A stretch of 64,000 nt of DNA from Alphaproteobacteria bacterium (GTDB lineage: Bacteria > Myxococcota_A > UBA796 > GCA-2862545), in assembly GCA_020632915.1 (NCBI GenBank), contig JACKEP010000006.1, positions 101,001 through 165,000 of the forward strand, in the 5' to 3' direction. Below, in pieces: positions 53,373 to 63,831 of the stretch. The notes under the pieces were generated by a model. That model was not told the DNA's origin. It searched no databases and worked only from the letters and a program-made list of their open reading frames with translations. Positions within the stretch are counted from its first letter, which is position 1; each line of letters starts with the position of its first letter. A program made the position numbers and the translations under genes.

Positions 53373-55436
53373 TCAGCCTCCGGCGCCGTCGGGTGGATCG
53401 AGGGGCAGGGTCACCGTGAAGGTGCTGCCCTCCCCCAAGGCGCTGTCGACGGTGATGCTACCGCCGTGCGCTTCTACGATGTATCGCACGATTGTCAAGC
53501 CGATGCCGGTGCCACGGCGCCGTCGCACCTCTGCACTCGATACCCGGTAGAAGTGGTCGAAGATCTTGGCCTGATCGGGCTCGTCGATGCCGATGCCGTG
53601 GTCGCGGATCGACACGTCGAGGCCCTCGAGCCCCACGCGGCCCACGACGTCGATGGTCTCGCCACCGCTGCCGTACTTGACCGCGTTCGACAACAGGTTC
53701 GTCATCACCTGGCTGATCGCCTCGCGGTCGGCCCACACCACCGGCAGGTCGTCGGGGACGTCGACCACCATGCGCAGGCCGGCCTGCGTGGCGCTGCTCT
53801 CGGTGGCCTCGACGGCCTTGCGCACCACGTCGCCGATGTCCTCGGGGCGCAGGGTGTACTTCTTCACGCCGCGCTCGATGGAGCTGAAGTCGAGCACGTT
53901 GTCGACCAGCCGCGACAAGCGCTCGGCCTCGCGAACGATCGCGTCGTAGTGCTCCTGGCGGTCGGCGTCGTCGAACACGAGGTCGAGCTGCAGCGACTCG
54001 CCCTTGAGGCGGATCTGGGTGATCGGGGACCGCAGCTCGTGGGAGACGTTGGCCGCGAAGTCGGCCTTCTGCCGGGCGGCGTCGAGCTCGCGGTTCACGG
54101 TGCGGACGGCGGCCACCATGCCGAGCGCGGCGGAGAGCACCGCGAGCATGATCACGAACCGGCGCTGCCATCGGGTGCGCGCGCGCTGGCTCGTGAGCGC
54201 GTCGGGGTCGGCGGCGGAGACGATCACGGCCACGCGCGGCAGCTCGGGGGCGAGCGAGCGACGCACCAACCCCTCGCCGAGGTCCTCGCGGGCGCCGACG
54301 AGGCGCGCGGTGAGGTCGGGATCGGCACCGCTGGCGACCTCGACGACCCGGCGCGCCAGATCGGCCTGGACCGCGTCGTAGTCGAAGGACAGGGCCCACA
54401 GCGCGTCGTTGACCCGCACGGTCATCCACAGCGCCTTCTCTTCCGGGTGGAAGTCGAACCGGCGATCACCGCGGCCGCGGCTGGCCACGAGGCGCAGCTC
54501 GTCTTCGAGCGACGTGGCCCAGTACAGCTTGGACGAGCGATCGAGCAGGCGCGACCGCGCGAGCCGGAAGGCGTCCGGATCCATGTGACCGTCGAGGCGT
54601 TCGAGGGCCTGCTCGGTGGCGAACGCCTCGCCCGAGAAGCCGACGAGCCACGCGGCGGCCAGGTCGCGGTCGACGAGGCCGCGCAGCAGGCGGACGGCGC
54701 CGTCCTCGTCGCCCGCCTTCGACGCGAGGTCGGCCCGGATGAGCGCCGACAGGTCGGCGAGGCGCACCCCACGACGATCGCGTGCCTGGGGCATCTCGCT
54801 GGTGACGTAGAGCAGCTCGCTCACGCCCTTCGGGTCGCCGGCGCGGATCATCGCGCGCGCGGCGGCGAAGCGGGCCTCGGCCTCGTGCTCGGGGGCCACG
54901 GCGAGATCGCTCGCCTCCCCGTACGCGGTCGTCGCGGCGGCCAGATCGCCCTCGGCCTCCAGGCGTCGCCCCTCGTTCCAGGCCCGCTCGAACGCGGCCG
55001 ACGGCTCCTGCCAGCGGTCGGCCTCCGTGGCCAGCGCGAACGGGGCGACCATGCGCCCCTCGGCGTCGAAGCGGAACACGGCGCGCAGGCCCGTGGCCTG
55101 CAGGCCCGACAGGTTCGGATCGCCGGTGTCGATGCGCGACAGGATCTCGACCTGGAGCTCGTCGAAGCGCGACTGGAGGCCTGCCTCGACCTGGGCCGCG
55201 ATCGACTCGGCCCGCTGGCGCAGGCCGGCGTCGACCAGGAGCTCCTCCGCCTGGAGCGAGCGCAGGGCCAGCATCGCGAGCAGGATCACGGGCACCAGCA
55301 CCAGGCTGGCGAAGAGCACGGAGAACCGCAGGACCTCGGTGATGTAGCGCAGGTCACGGATCGCGCGGACGTAGCCCCGGCGACGGGAGAGCAGGCGCAG
55401 CAGCGTGCTGCGTGACCAGGGGCGAGTCGGCTTCAT
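53373..55436 (-). CDS. Sensor histidine kinase with large extracytoplasmic helical domain
   Basis: 687 residues. TM1 is about 37-60 and TM2 about 427-447, enclosing some 365 residues outside the inner membrane. Part of this (about 145-290: RRLEAEGDLAAATTAYGEAS, EARFAAARAMIRAGDPKG, RADLASKAGDEDGAVRLLRG) looks TPR-like. HisKA follows with His466 in FAANVSHELRSPITQIRLKG, then the N box TNLLSNAVKYG and the G boxes IRDHGIGID and RGTGIGLTIVRYIVEAHGG. A 35-codon patch over the last box uses codons rare elsewhere in the window. It pairs with the adjacent OmpR-type regulator. Confidence 0.9.
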   Translation of the reverse strand: MKPTRPWSRSTLLRLLSRRRGYVRAIRDLRYITEVLRFSVLFASLVLVPVILLAMLALRSLQAEELLVDAGLRQRAESIAAQVEAGLQSRFDELQVEILSRIDTGDPNLSGLQATGLRAVFRFDAEGRMVAPFALATEADRWQEPSAAFERAWNEGRRLEAEGDLAAATTAYGEASDLAVAPEHEAEARFAAARAMIRAGDPKGVSELLYVTSEMPQARDRRGVRLADLSALIRADLASKAGDEDGAVRLLRGLVDRDLAAAWLVGFSGEAFATEQALERLDGHMDPDAFRLARSRLLDRSSKLYWATSLEDELRLVASRGRGDRRFDFHPEEKALWMTVRVNDALWALSFDYDAVQADLARRVVEVASGADPDLTARLVGAREDLGEGLVRRSLAPELPRVAVIVSAADPDALTSQRARTRWQRRFVIMLAVLSAALGMVAAVRTVNRELDAARQKADFAANVSHELRSPITQIRLKGESLQLDLVFDDADRQEHYDAIVREAERLSRLVDNVLDFSSIERGVKKYTLRPEDIGDVVRKAVEATESSATQAGLRMVVDVPDDLPVVWADREAISQVMTNLLSNAVKYGSGGETIDVVGRVGLEGLDVSIRDHGIGIDEPDQAKIFDHFYRVSSAEVRRRRGTGIGLTIVRYIVEAHGGSITVDSALGEGSTFTVTLPLDPPDGAGG

Positions 55437-55523
55437 CGTTCCGGCGTGATCCGGTCAGGTCCCGCGAGGATAACGCCGACGCCCCGCCGTGCTACGCAGG
55501 CGCTGCGCTTCGAGGGCCCGTGC

Positions 55524-56300
55524 ATGGGTGCAGGACTGGCGAGCATCGACGGTCACCTCGTCCCCCTGGCGGACGCGAGGGTCCCGGTCGACGATCCGGG
55601 GTTCACCGTCGGGTGGACGGTGTTCGACACCGCCGAGGTGGTCGAGGGCGCCGTGCCGCGCCTCGACGCCCACCTCGATCGGCTCGCGGCCTCCGCGGCG
55701 GCGGCCTGCGTGCCGCTGCCCGCGCGCGAGCACCTCGCCGACTGGGCGACGGCGCTGGCGGCGGCCCACGGCGGGCGCGCCCGGCTGCGGATCACCGTCA
55801 GCGGTTCGGGGCTCTGCGTCCTCACCGCCACGCCGCTTTCGGCCGCGCGACGCGGCGCCTCGATCACGGCGGTGCGCGGACCGCACGTCGACGATCCGTT
55901 CCTCGGCGGGGCGGTCAAGCACGGGAGCCGGGCGCCGTGGATCGTGGCGGTCAAGCGCAGCGGTGCCGACGAGGTGCTGCTGGTCGACGCCCACGGGCGG
56001 TTCACCGAGGCCACCACCGCCGGCATCGTCGCCATCGTCGACGGTGTGCTGTTCACCGCACCCGAGGACGGCCGGATCCTGCCGTCCACCACGGTGCACG
56101 TGGTGCTCGACCGCGCGGCTGCGCTCGGCGTGCCGGTGGTGCGGGAGGGAGCGCGGGCCGATGGGCCGTGGGACGCGCTGTACGTCGCGAGCGCGACCCG
56201 CTGGCTGGCGCCGGTGATCCGGCTCGACGGCGCGCCGCTGCCGGGTTGGGATCCGGTGGGGCGTGCGCTGGCCGAAGCGATGGGCGAGGTCCTGTCCTGA
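55524..56300 (+). CDS. Class IV aminotransferase (PLP, fold type IV)
   Basis: 258 residues, the size of 4-amino-4-deoxychorismate lyase (PabC) or a short branched-chain/D-amino acid aminotransferase. The PLP lysine is Lys132 in GGAVKHGSRAPWI. Glu162 in RFTEATTAGIVAIVDG binds the cofactor nitrogen. The N-terminal VPVDDPGFTVGWTVFDTAEV motif is standard. The gene context does not fix the substrate. The ATG has GAGGG 7 nt upstream and a GTGCTACG element about 30 nt upstream. Confidence 0.83.
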   Translation: MGAGLASIDGHLVPLADARVPVDDPGFTVGWTVFDTAEVVEGAVPRLDAHLDRLAASAAAACVPLPAREHLADWATALAAAHGGRARLRITVSGSGLCVLTATPLSAARRGASITAVRGPHVDDPFLGGAVKHGSRAPWIVAVKRSGADEVLLVDAHGRFTEATTAGIVAIVDGVLFTAPEDGRILPSTTVHVVLDRAAALGVPVVREGARADGPWDALYVASATRWLAPVIRLDGAPLPGWDPVGRALAEAMGEVLS

Positions 56301-56391
56301 CGGCGCCGGAAGCTGGCGCGACCCCCCACCCGACGCGACCGTCGGCGTGATCCGCACGGCCGGCTCGAGCCGGCCACCCCGAGGAGGCAGC

Positions 56392-57563
56392 GTGCGCAGT
56401 GGACTGGAGGTCCTGCTCGACGAGCGGCCCGACGACCTGAAGGGGGCGCGCGTCGCCCTGGTGTGCAACCACACCGCCGTCGATCGCCACTTCCGCCACG
56501 CCATCGACCGGCTCGTCGCCGCAGGGGTCACGCTCGTGCGGCTCCTGGGCCCCGAGCACGGCGTGCGGGCCACCGCCCAGGACATGGAGGGGGTCGACGA
56601 GTCCCGGGATCCGGTGACGGGGCTGCCCACGGTGTCGCTGTACGGCCACGACGCCGCGTCGTTGCGGCCGCGTCCCGAGCACCTCGCCGGCGTCGACGTC
56701 GTGCTGTTCGACGTCCAGGACATCGGTGCCCGCTACTACACCTACCAGGCCACGCTCGGGTACGTGATGGAGGTGGCCGGCCCGCTCGGCATCCGCGTGG
56801 TCGTGCTCGACCGGCCCAACCCGATCAACGGCGTCGACGTCGAGGGCAACCTCGTGCAGCCGGGCTTCGACAGCTTCGTCGGCGCCTACCCGATCGCGGT
56901 GCGGCACGGGATGACGGTCGGCGAGCTCGCCCGCTACTTCGTGCGTCACCTCGGCATCGACTGCGCGGTCGACGTGGTGCCGTGCGACGGCTGGCGGCGC
57001 TCCATGTGGTTCGAGGACACCGGCCTGCCGTGGGTCTACCCGTCGCCGAACATGCCCACGAACGACACGGCCACGGTGTACCCAGGCATGTGCCTGTTCG
57101 AGGCCACCACGCTGTCGGAGGGCCGCGGCACCACGCGACCCTTCCACCTGGTCGGAGCGCCGTGGCTCGATCCCCAGCGGCTCGTCGATCTGTGTGAGCG
57201 CGGCGCGGCCGACGCGGGCCTGCAGGGCGTGGCGTTCCGGCCTGCGGCGTTCATCCCGGGCTTCCAGAAACACGCCCGCACGACGTGTCGCGGCGTGGAG
57301 GTGCACGTCATCGATCGCGATCGCCTGCACGCCCTGGCCCTGGGCATGGTGGTGCTCGAGGCCACCTACAAGGCCGATCCGGTGCACTTCGGGTGGCGCG
57401 CCGAGCCCTACGAGTTCGTCGACGACGTCCCGGCCATCGACCTGCTCATCGGCAACGCCACCTACCGTGAGCACCTCGAGGCCGGGGAGCCGGTGGCGCC
57501 GCTGCTCGACGCGTGGACGCCGGAGCTCGACGCGTTCCGGGCCCGCCGCACGGACGTGCTGCT

Positions 57564-57573
<10 letters not shown>
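56392..57573 (+). CDS. namZ: DUF1343 family, exo-beta-N-acetylmuramidase NamZ-like
   Basis: 393 residues. The family features are VALVCNHTAVDRHFRHAIDR, LLGPEHGVRATAQDMEG, LFDVQDIGARYYTYQATLGY, VLDRPNPINGVDVEGN and YPSPNMPTNDTATVYPGMCL then FEATTLSEGRGTTRPF. NamZ removes terminal MurNAc from peptidoglycan fragments. No obvious signal peptide precedes the core, so the site of action is uncertain. The GTG start follows GGAGG by 4 nt. The 3' end overlaps radA by 10 nt, tail to tail. Confidence 0.87.
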
Positions 57574-58940
<1,367 letters not shown>

Positions 58941-59045
58941 GCAGGCCTCCTCGGTCCGCGCCACCTAATGCGGCGGACGGGCCGGGCCGTGGGGCGTGAC
59001 GAGCAACGGGCCCCGGCTACCGGATAGGGCGACGGCGGAGGGTGC

Positions 59046-60005
59046 ATGGGGCGGGTGCTGCGCTGGGGACGGTCGGCCTACGAGACCGACGACGATCTCG
59101 CCCGGGAGGCCGCCGACGCACGCGCGCTGGGGCTGTCCTGGCGCGTCGAGACCCGCCGCGACGTGCCGCCGGCGGATCTCGACACGGCCGACGTCCTGGT
59201 CGTCACCAGCAAGGTGAAGGTGACCGCCGATGTGGTCGCGGCCTTCGGCGGCGCGCTCGTGGTGGCCACCACGTCGGGGGTGGACCACGTCGATCTCGCG
59301 GCGTGTGCGCGCCGAGGCGTCCGTGTGGCGCGCAGCCCGCTCGCCCGTCGCGACGCCGTCGTCGACCACGCGCTCGCCAGCCTGATCGCGCTGATGCGGT
59401 GCCTTCCCGATCAGGTGGACGCGGCGGCGGCGGGGCGATGGACCCGTGGCGACCTCCCGGCGCTGGCCCCCCGCGGCCTGCACGGCGCCACTGTGGCGGT
59501 GGTCGGCTACGGCGTCATCGGGCGCCGCATGGCCGCGGTGCTCGACGCCCTCGGCGCGCGCGTGGTGGCGGTCGATCCCCACGTCGAGGCCACCGAGCAC
59601 CCGCGCCTGCCGCTCCACGACGCGCTGTCGCAGGCCGACGCGGTGACGCTGCACTGCGCGCTCACGCCCAGCAGCCGCGACCTCGTGGATGCCGGCGCGC
59701 TGGCCCGGCTGCCGGCGCACGCCGTGGTGGTCAACACCGCGCGGGGGGAGGTGCTCGACGTGCCTGCTGCGGTGCGGGCCGTGCGGTCCGGGGCGCTCCG
59801 GGGCCTGTCGGTCGACGTGTTCGCGCGGGAGCCGTGGCCAGACCTCGTCGACGGGGACCACCCCCACGTCTGGTTCACGCCCCACGCCGCAGGGTTCACG
59901 CACGACCTCGGCGCGCGCGTGGCCGACAGCGTCGGCGCGGCGCTGCGCGCGTGGGTGGCGGGCGCGACGCTGCCGTTCGAGGTCGTGCCGTCGGCGGCAC
60001 GCTGA
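59046..60005 (+). CDS. D-isomer-specific 2-hydroxyacid dehydrogenase
   Basis: 319 residues. The NAD-binding motif is VAVVGYGVIGRRMA (about 156-169). Catalytic residues match the family: Arg in VVVNTARGEVLDVPA, Glu in DVFAREPWP and His in WFTPHAAGFTHDL. The N-terminal part is divergent but has TTSGVDHVDLAACARRGV. The substrate is unknown (phosphoglycerate, glyoxylate and others are possible); the short length excludes a full SerA with ACT domain. It converges on a HAD gene with 3 nt between stops. Confidence 0.87.
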   Translation: MGRVLRWGRSAYETDDDLAREAADARALGLSWRVETRRDVPPADLDTADVLVVTSKVKVTADVVAAFGGALVVATTSGVDHVDLAACARRGVRVARSPLARRDAVVDHALASLIALMRCLPDQVDAAAAGRWTRGDLPALAPRGLHGATVAVVGYGVIGRRMAAVLDALGARVVAVDPHVEATEHPRLPLHDALSQADAVTLHCALTPSSRDLVDAGALARLPAHAVVVNTARGEVLDVPAAVRAVRSGALRGLSVDVFAREPWPDLVDGDHPHVWFTPHAAGFTHDLGARVADSVGAALRAWVAGATLPFEVVPSAAR

Positions 60006-60008
60006 GCG

Positions 60009-60800
60009 TCAGCGGCGCTGGGCGAGCAGGTGGTCGGCCAGCTCGGCGAAGCCGTGGCCGCCGGGGGAGGGGGTGACGTACCGGGGGTGGTGGCTCATCC
60101 GGTGCAGGAAGCCGGCCACGTTGGCCACCCCGACCGACTGCGCGAAGTGGGCGAACATCGGCTCGTCGTTGGCCGAGTCGCCCACGAACACCCAGCGGCG
60201 GGCCGCGTCGTCGAGGTCGTCCCCCCAGAGGTCGGCGAGCAGGGCACGGCACCCGGCGAGCTTGTCGAAGGTGCCGAACCAGCCGTTGACGTGGATCGAC
60301 GAGACCTTGCACGTGGCGCCGGCCTCGTGGAACAGGTCGACGATGCGGTCGATCGCCGCGTCACCCAGCCGGGGCACGTCCTCGCAGAAGTCGATGGCGA
60401 CGTCGAGCTCACGGTAGGGCTGGTCGGACGCCAGTGCTGTGCCCGGGACCTCGGCGAGGATGTGGGCCGCCACGGCCTCGAGCCGGCGCCGGTGGTCCTG
60501 CCGGGTGGCGTCGTCCTGCAGGAACGCGCGCGCCATCCGACCCTCCCGCATCGTGAACCACAGGCCACCGTTCTCGCCCACCACGCCGTCGACGGGCCAC
60601 ATGCGGGCGATGTGGTCGACCCATCCGGCCGGGCGACCCGTGATCGGCACGACCCGCAGGCCGGCCTCCCTCAGGCGATGCAGCGCGACGAACGCCTCGG
60701 GCACGAGCCGTCCGTGCCAGGTGAGGGTGTCGTCGATGTCGCAGAAGACGCCGTCGAGGCCCGCGCAGGCCGCCGCGTCGAGGGCCTGCAGGGCCAGCAC
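60009..60800 (-). CDS. HAD-IIB phosphatase (sucrose/mannosylglycerate phosphatase type)
   Basis: 263 residues. Motif I is VFCDIDDTLTWHG with Asp21 and Asp23. Motif II is PITGRPAGWVDH. Motif IV is VFVGDSANDEPMFAHF. The cap between II and III and the WVDH/GENGG segments are like the IIB class that dephosphorylates sugar phosphates. The GTG start has AAGG 7 nt upstream and lies 2 nt after the korB stop, so it may be the last gene of the kor operon even though no metabolic link is known. Confidence 0.82.
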   Translation of the reverse strand: MLALQALDAAACAGLDGVFCDIDDTLTWHGRLVPEAFVALHRLREAGLRVVPITGRPAGWVDHIARMWPVDGVVGENGGLWFTMREGRMARAFLQDDATRQDHRRRLEAVAAHILAEVPGTALASDQPYRELDVAIDFCEDVPRLGDAAIDRIVDLFHEAGATCKVSSIHVNGWFGTFDKLAGCRALLADLWGDDLDDAARRWVFVGDSANDEPMFAHFAQSVGVANVAGFLHRMSHHPRYVTPSPGGHGFAELADHLLAQRR

Positions 60801-60802
60801 GA

Positions 60803-61813
60803 TCAGACCTTCCAGGTGTCGCCAGCGTGCAGCAGCTGGTGGAGGTCGCCCTCGCCCAGGCGCACCTTGGCTTCGCGGATCTGGGCCCCGAACGCGCCGT
60901 CGTAGGTGGGGCGCTGCACGGAGTAGAACAGGCCCACCGGCACGGGGAAGCCGTCGCTCCCGTCGAGGTCGGCGAGCATCGTGGCCAGCACGCGGTTGGT
61001 GGCGTCGTGCACGAGGCAGTGGCTCTCGTCGAGGTCGTCGCCGAGCTGGACCACCTGCAGGGCGAGGCCGTCGAGGCGCAGGCCCCAGCGCGCGGTCTTG
61101 CCCCACACCATCGGCTTGCCGTGCTCGAGGTAGAGGATGCGGTCGTCGCGCACGGCGCGGTCGGTGAACGCGTCGAAGGCGCCGTCGTTGAAGATGTTGC
61201 AGTTCTGGTAGATCTCGACGAACGACGTGCCGCGGTGGGTGTCGGCGGCCTGCAGCGTGTCGCGCAGGTGCTGGGCGAAGACGTCGATCGAGCGCATGAC
61301 GCAGGTGGCGCCGGATCCGATGGCGAACGCCAGCGGGTTGAACGGGTTGTCGATCGAGCCCATGGGCGTGGACTTGGTCTTCTTGCCCACCTCGGACGTG
61401 GGGCTGTACTGACCCTTCGTCAGACCGTAGATGCGGTTGTTGAACAGCATCACGTTCAGGTCGACGTTGCGGCGCAGCAGGTGGGCGAGGTGGTTGCCGC
61501 CGATCGACAGGCCGTCCCCGTCGCCCGTGACCACCCACACGCTCAGCTCCGGACGCGTCACCTTGAGCCCGGTCGCGAAGCCGGGCGCGCGGCCGTGGAT
61601 GGTGTGGAAGCCGTAGGTGTTCATGTAGTAGGGGAACCGGCTCGAGCAGCCGATCCCGCTGATGACCACGAACTCCTCCTTGGGGCGACCGAGCTGGGAG
61701 AAGACGGTCTGCACCTGGGACAGGATCGAGTAGTCACCGCATCCGGGGCACCACCGGATGATCTGGTCGGACATGAAGTCCTTCTTGGCGTACTCGGGGG
61801 GCTGGGTGCTCAT
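60803..61813 (-). CDS. korB: 2-oxoacid:ferredoxin oxidoreductase beta subunit
   Basis: 336 residues. TPP-binding features are IRWCPGCGDYSILSQVQ, VVISGIGCSSRFPYYMNTYG, VWVVTGDGDGLSIGGNHLAH and LFNNRIYGLTKGQYSPTSEV. With KorA it oxidises 2-oxoglutarate (or a related 2-oxoacid) to the acyl-CoA and reduces ferredoxin. The cysteines for the extra cluster lie in the N-terminal block. GGAG sits 4 nt before the ATG. It is 93 nt downstream of korA, with a small CAGGG-CGGG-CCCTG hairpin in between. Confidence 0.92.
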   Translation of the reverse strand: MSTQPPEYAKKDFMSDQIIRWCPGCGDYSILSQVQTVFSQLGRPKEEFVVISGIGCSSRFPYYMNTYGFHTIHGRAPGFATGLKVTRPELSVWVVTGDGDGLSIGGNHLAHLLRRNVDLNVMLFNNRIYGLTKGQYSPTSEVGKKTKSTPMGSIDNPFNPLAFAIGSGATCVMRSIDVFAQHLRDTLQAADTHRGTSFVEIYQNCNIFNDGAFDAFTDRAVRDDRILYLEHGKPMVWGKTARWGLRLDGLALQVVQLGDDLDESHCLVHDATNRVLATMLADLDGSDGFPVPVGLFYSVQRPTYDGAFGAQIREAKVRLGEGDLHQLLHAGDTWKV

Positions 61814-61906
61814 GGGGGCTCCGGCGGGCGGCAGGTTCGGAGGATGCGGGGGATGGGGCGGGCCGTGGCAGGGCGGGCCCTGTCGGGGCCTGGCCGCAGG
61901 GGTGGG

Positions 61907-63736
61907 TCAGGCCATGGCGGCGACGACGCGCGCGCGCAGCTCGCTCGTGAAGAACGGCTGGCCCTGGATCTTGCTGATCGGGCGGGCATCGACGAGGTAG
62001 AGGTCGCGCAGCAGGCGCACCAGCTGGCCGAGGTTGAGCTCGGGCACCAGGACGCGCTCGTAGCGGGACAGGACGTCGCCCAGGTCGCCCGGAAGCGGGT
62101 TGAGGTGGCGCAGGTGGACGTGCGCGATGCGGTGGCCGTCGGCGAGGAGCTGGTCGGTGACCGTGCGGATGGCGCCGAACGTCGAGCCCCAGCCGATGAG
62201 CAGCGTGCCGTCGGCGCTGCCGTGGACCTGCGTGGGCGGGATGTCGGCGCGCATGCGCAGGATCTTCTCGGCGCGCAGCTCGCACATCTTCTGGTGGTTG
62301 GCCGGGTCGTACGACACGTTGCCCGTGCGGTCCTGCTTCTCGAGGCCGCCGATGCGGTGCTCGAGACCGGGCGTGCCCGGCACCGCCCACGGGCGGGCGA
62401 GGGTCTCCGGATCGCGGGCGTAGGGCTGGAAGGTCTCGGCCTCCTCGGCCTTGGCGTAGTCGATCGGGATGCGCGGGATCGCGTGGATGTCGGGCAGGGT
62501 CCACGGCTCGGCGCCGTTGGCGATGTAGCCGTCCGACAGCAGGATCACGGGCGTGCGGTACTTGACCGACAGGCGGACGGCCTCGAGGGCCACCTCGAAC
62601 GTGTCGTTGGGGCGGCTCGCGGCGATCACCGCGACGGGAGACTCGCCGTTGCGGCCGTACATCGCCTGCATCAGGTCGGACTGCTCGGTCTTGGTGGGCA
62701 GGCCGGTGGACGGGCCGGCGCGCTGGACGTCGACGATGACGAGCGGCAGCTCGGCCGTGAGCGCGAGCCCGACCGCCTCGGCCTTGAGCGCGAGCCCGGG
62801 GCCCGACGTGCCGGTGACGCCAATGGCCCCACCGTACGACGCGCCGATGGCCGCGCAGACCGCGGCGATCTCGTCCTCGGCCTGGAACGTGGCCACGCCG
62901 AAGTGCTTGAACGGCGCCAGGTTGTGCAGGATGTCGGACGCGGGCGTGATCGGGTAGCTGCCGTAGAACACGGTGGCGCCGGACTTCACCGCGGCGGCGG
63001 CGAGCCCGAGGGCGATGCCCATGTTGCCGGTGATGTTGCGGTAGTCTCCCGAGGGCAGCGACGCGCTGGGGATGGCGTAGTGGTTCTGGAACAGCTCGGA
63101 CGTCTCGGCCCACGCGTGCCCCGCGTGCAGCGCAGCGAGGTTGGCCTCGAGGTAGGGCGACTTGAACTTGCGTCGCACCCACGCCTCGGTGGCGTCGAGC
63201 GGTCGGCCGTAGAGCCAGTAGACGACGCCGAGGCAGTAGAAGTTCTTGCAGCGGTCGGCCTCCTTGGTCTTGAGGCCGAGGGGCTCCACCGCGTCCTTGG
63301 TCATCGTGCTGATCGGCGCGCGGATGACGCGGTAGCCGTCGAGGGTGCCGTCCTCGAGGGGGTTGCTGGACAGGCGCGCCTTGTCGAGATCGAGCTTGGC
63401 GAACTTGTCGGTGTTGACGATGACGATGCCGCCGGGACGCACCGCGCCCAGGTTGGTGACCAGCGCCGCGGCGTTGAGCGCGACCAGGGCATCGGCCTGA
63501 TCGCCGGGCGTGAAGATCTGGTGGTCGGCCAGCTGGATCTGGAAGCCCGACACCCCCTCGCGTGTGCCCGCGGGGGCGCGGATCTCGGCGGGGAAGTCGG
63601 GCAGCGTGGCCAGATCGTTGCCCACCAGCGCGGACGTGCGGGTGAACTGGGAGCCCACCACCTGCATGCCGTCGCCGGAGTCGCCGGCGAAGCGGATCAC
63701 GACCTGTTCGAGGTTCTTCGTGTCGGCCTGGTTCAT
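61907..63736 (-). CDS. korA: 2-oxoacid:ferredoxin oxidoreductase, fused gamma-alpha subunit
   Basis: 609 residues. The N-terminal gamma domain (1-190: VVIRFAGDSGDGMQVVGSQF, GVSGFQIQLADHQIFTPGDQ, VTNLGAVRPGGIVIVNTDKF) is fused to the alpha domain (about 215-609: GNMGIALGLAAAAVKSGATV, YPITPASDILHNL, TGTSGPGLALKAEAVGLALT, VDVQRAGPSTGLPTKTEQSD). This is the KorA arrangement of 2-oxoglutarate oxidoreductases. The ATG is at MNQADTKNL; upstream frame residues are Arg/Pro-rich. There is no delta ferredoxin subunit gene here. It is divergent from a secreted protein gene. Confidence 0.93.
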   Translation of the reverse strand: MNQADTKNLEQVVIRFAGDSGDGMQVVGSQFTRTSALVGNDLATLPDFPAEIRAPAGTREGVSGFQIQLADHQIFTPGDQADALVALNAAALVTNLGAVRPGGIVIVNTDKFAKLDLDKARLSSNPLEDGTLDGYRVIRAPISTMTKDAVEPLGLKTKEADRCKNFYCLGVVYWLYGRPLDATEAWVRRKFKSPYLEANLAALHAGHAWAETSELFQNHYAIPSASLPSGDYRNITGNMGIALGLAAAAVKSGATVFYGSYPITPASDILHNLAPFKHFGVATFQAEDEIAAVCAAIGASYGGAIGVTGTSGPGLALKAEAVGLALTAELPLVIVDVQRAGPSTGLPTKTEQSDLMQAMYGRNGESPVAVIAASRPNDTFEVALEAVRLSVKYRTPVILLSDGYIANGAEPWTLPDIHAIPRIPIDYAKAEEAETFQPYARDPETLARPWAVPGTPGLEHRIGGLEKQDRTGNVSYDPANHQKMCELRAEKILRMRADIPPTQVHGSADGTLLIGWGSTFGAIRTVTDQLLADGHRIAHVHLRHLNPLPGDLGDVLSRYERVLVPELNLGQLVRLLRDLYLVDARPISKIQGQPFFTSELRARVVAAMA

Positions 63737-63831
63737 GGGGCAGGGGTCCCGTGACTGGAGGTGGCGGGGCGGGAGGCGCGCCGACGATGCGGGTCGGGCG
63801 CACCCGGAAGGGCGCGGATCTAACGCAGCCA

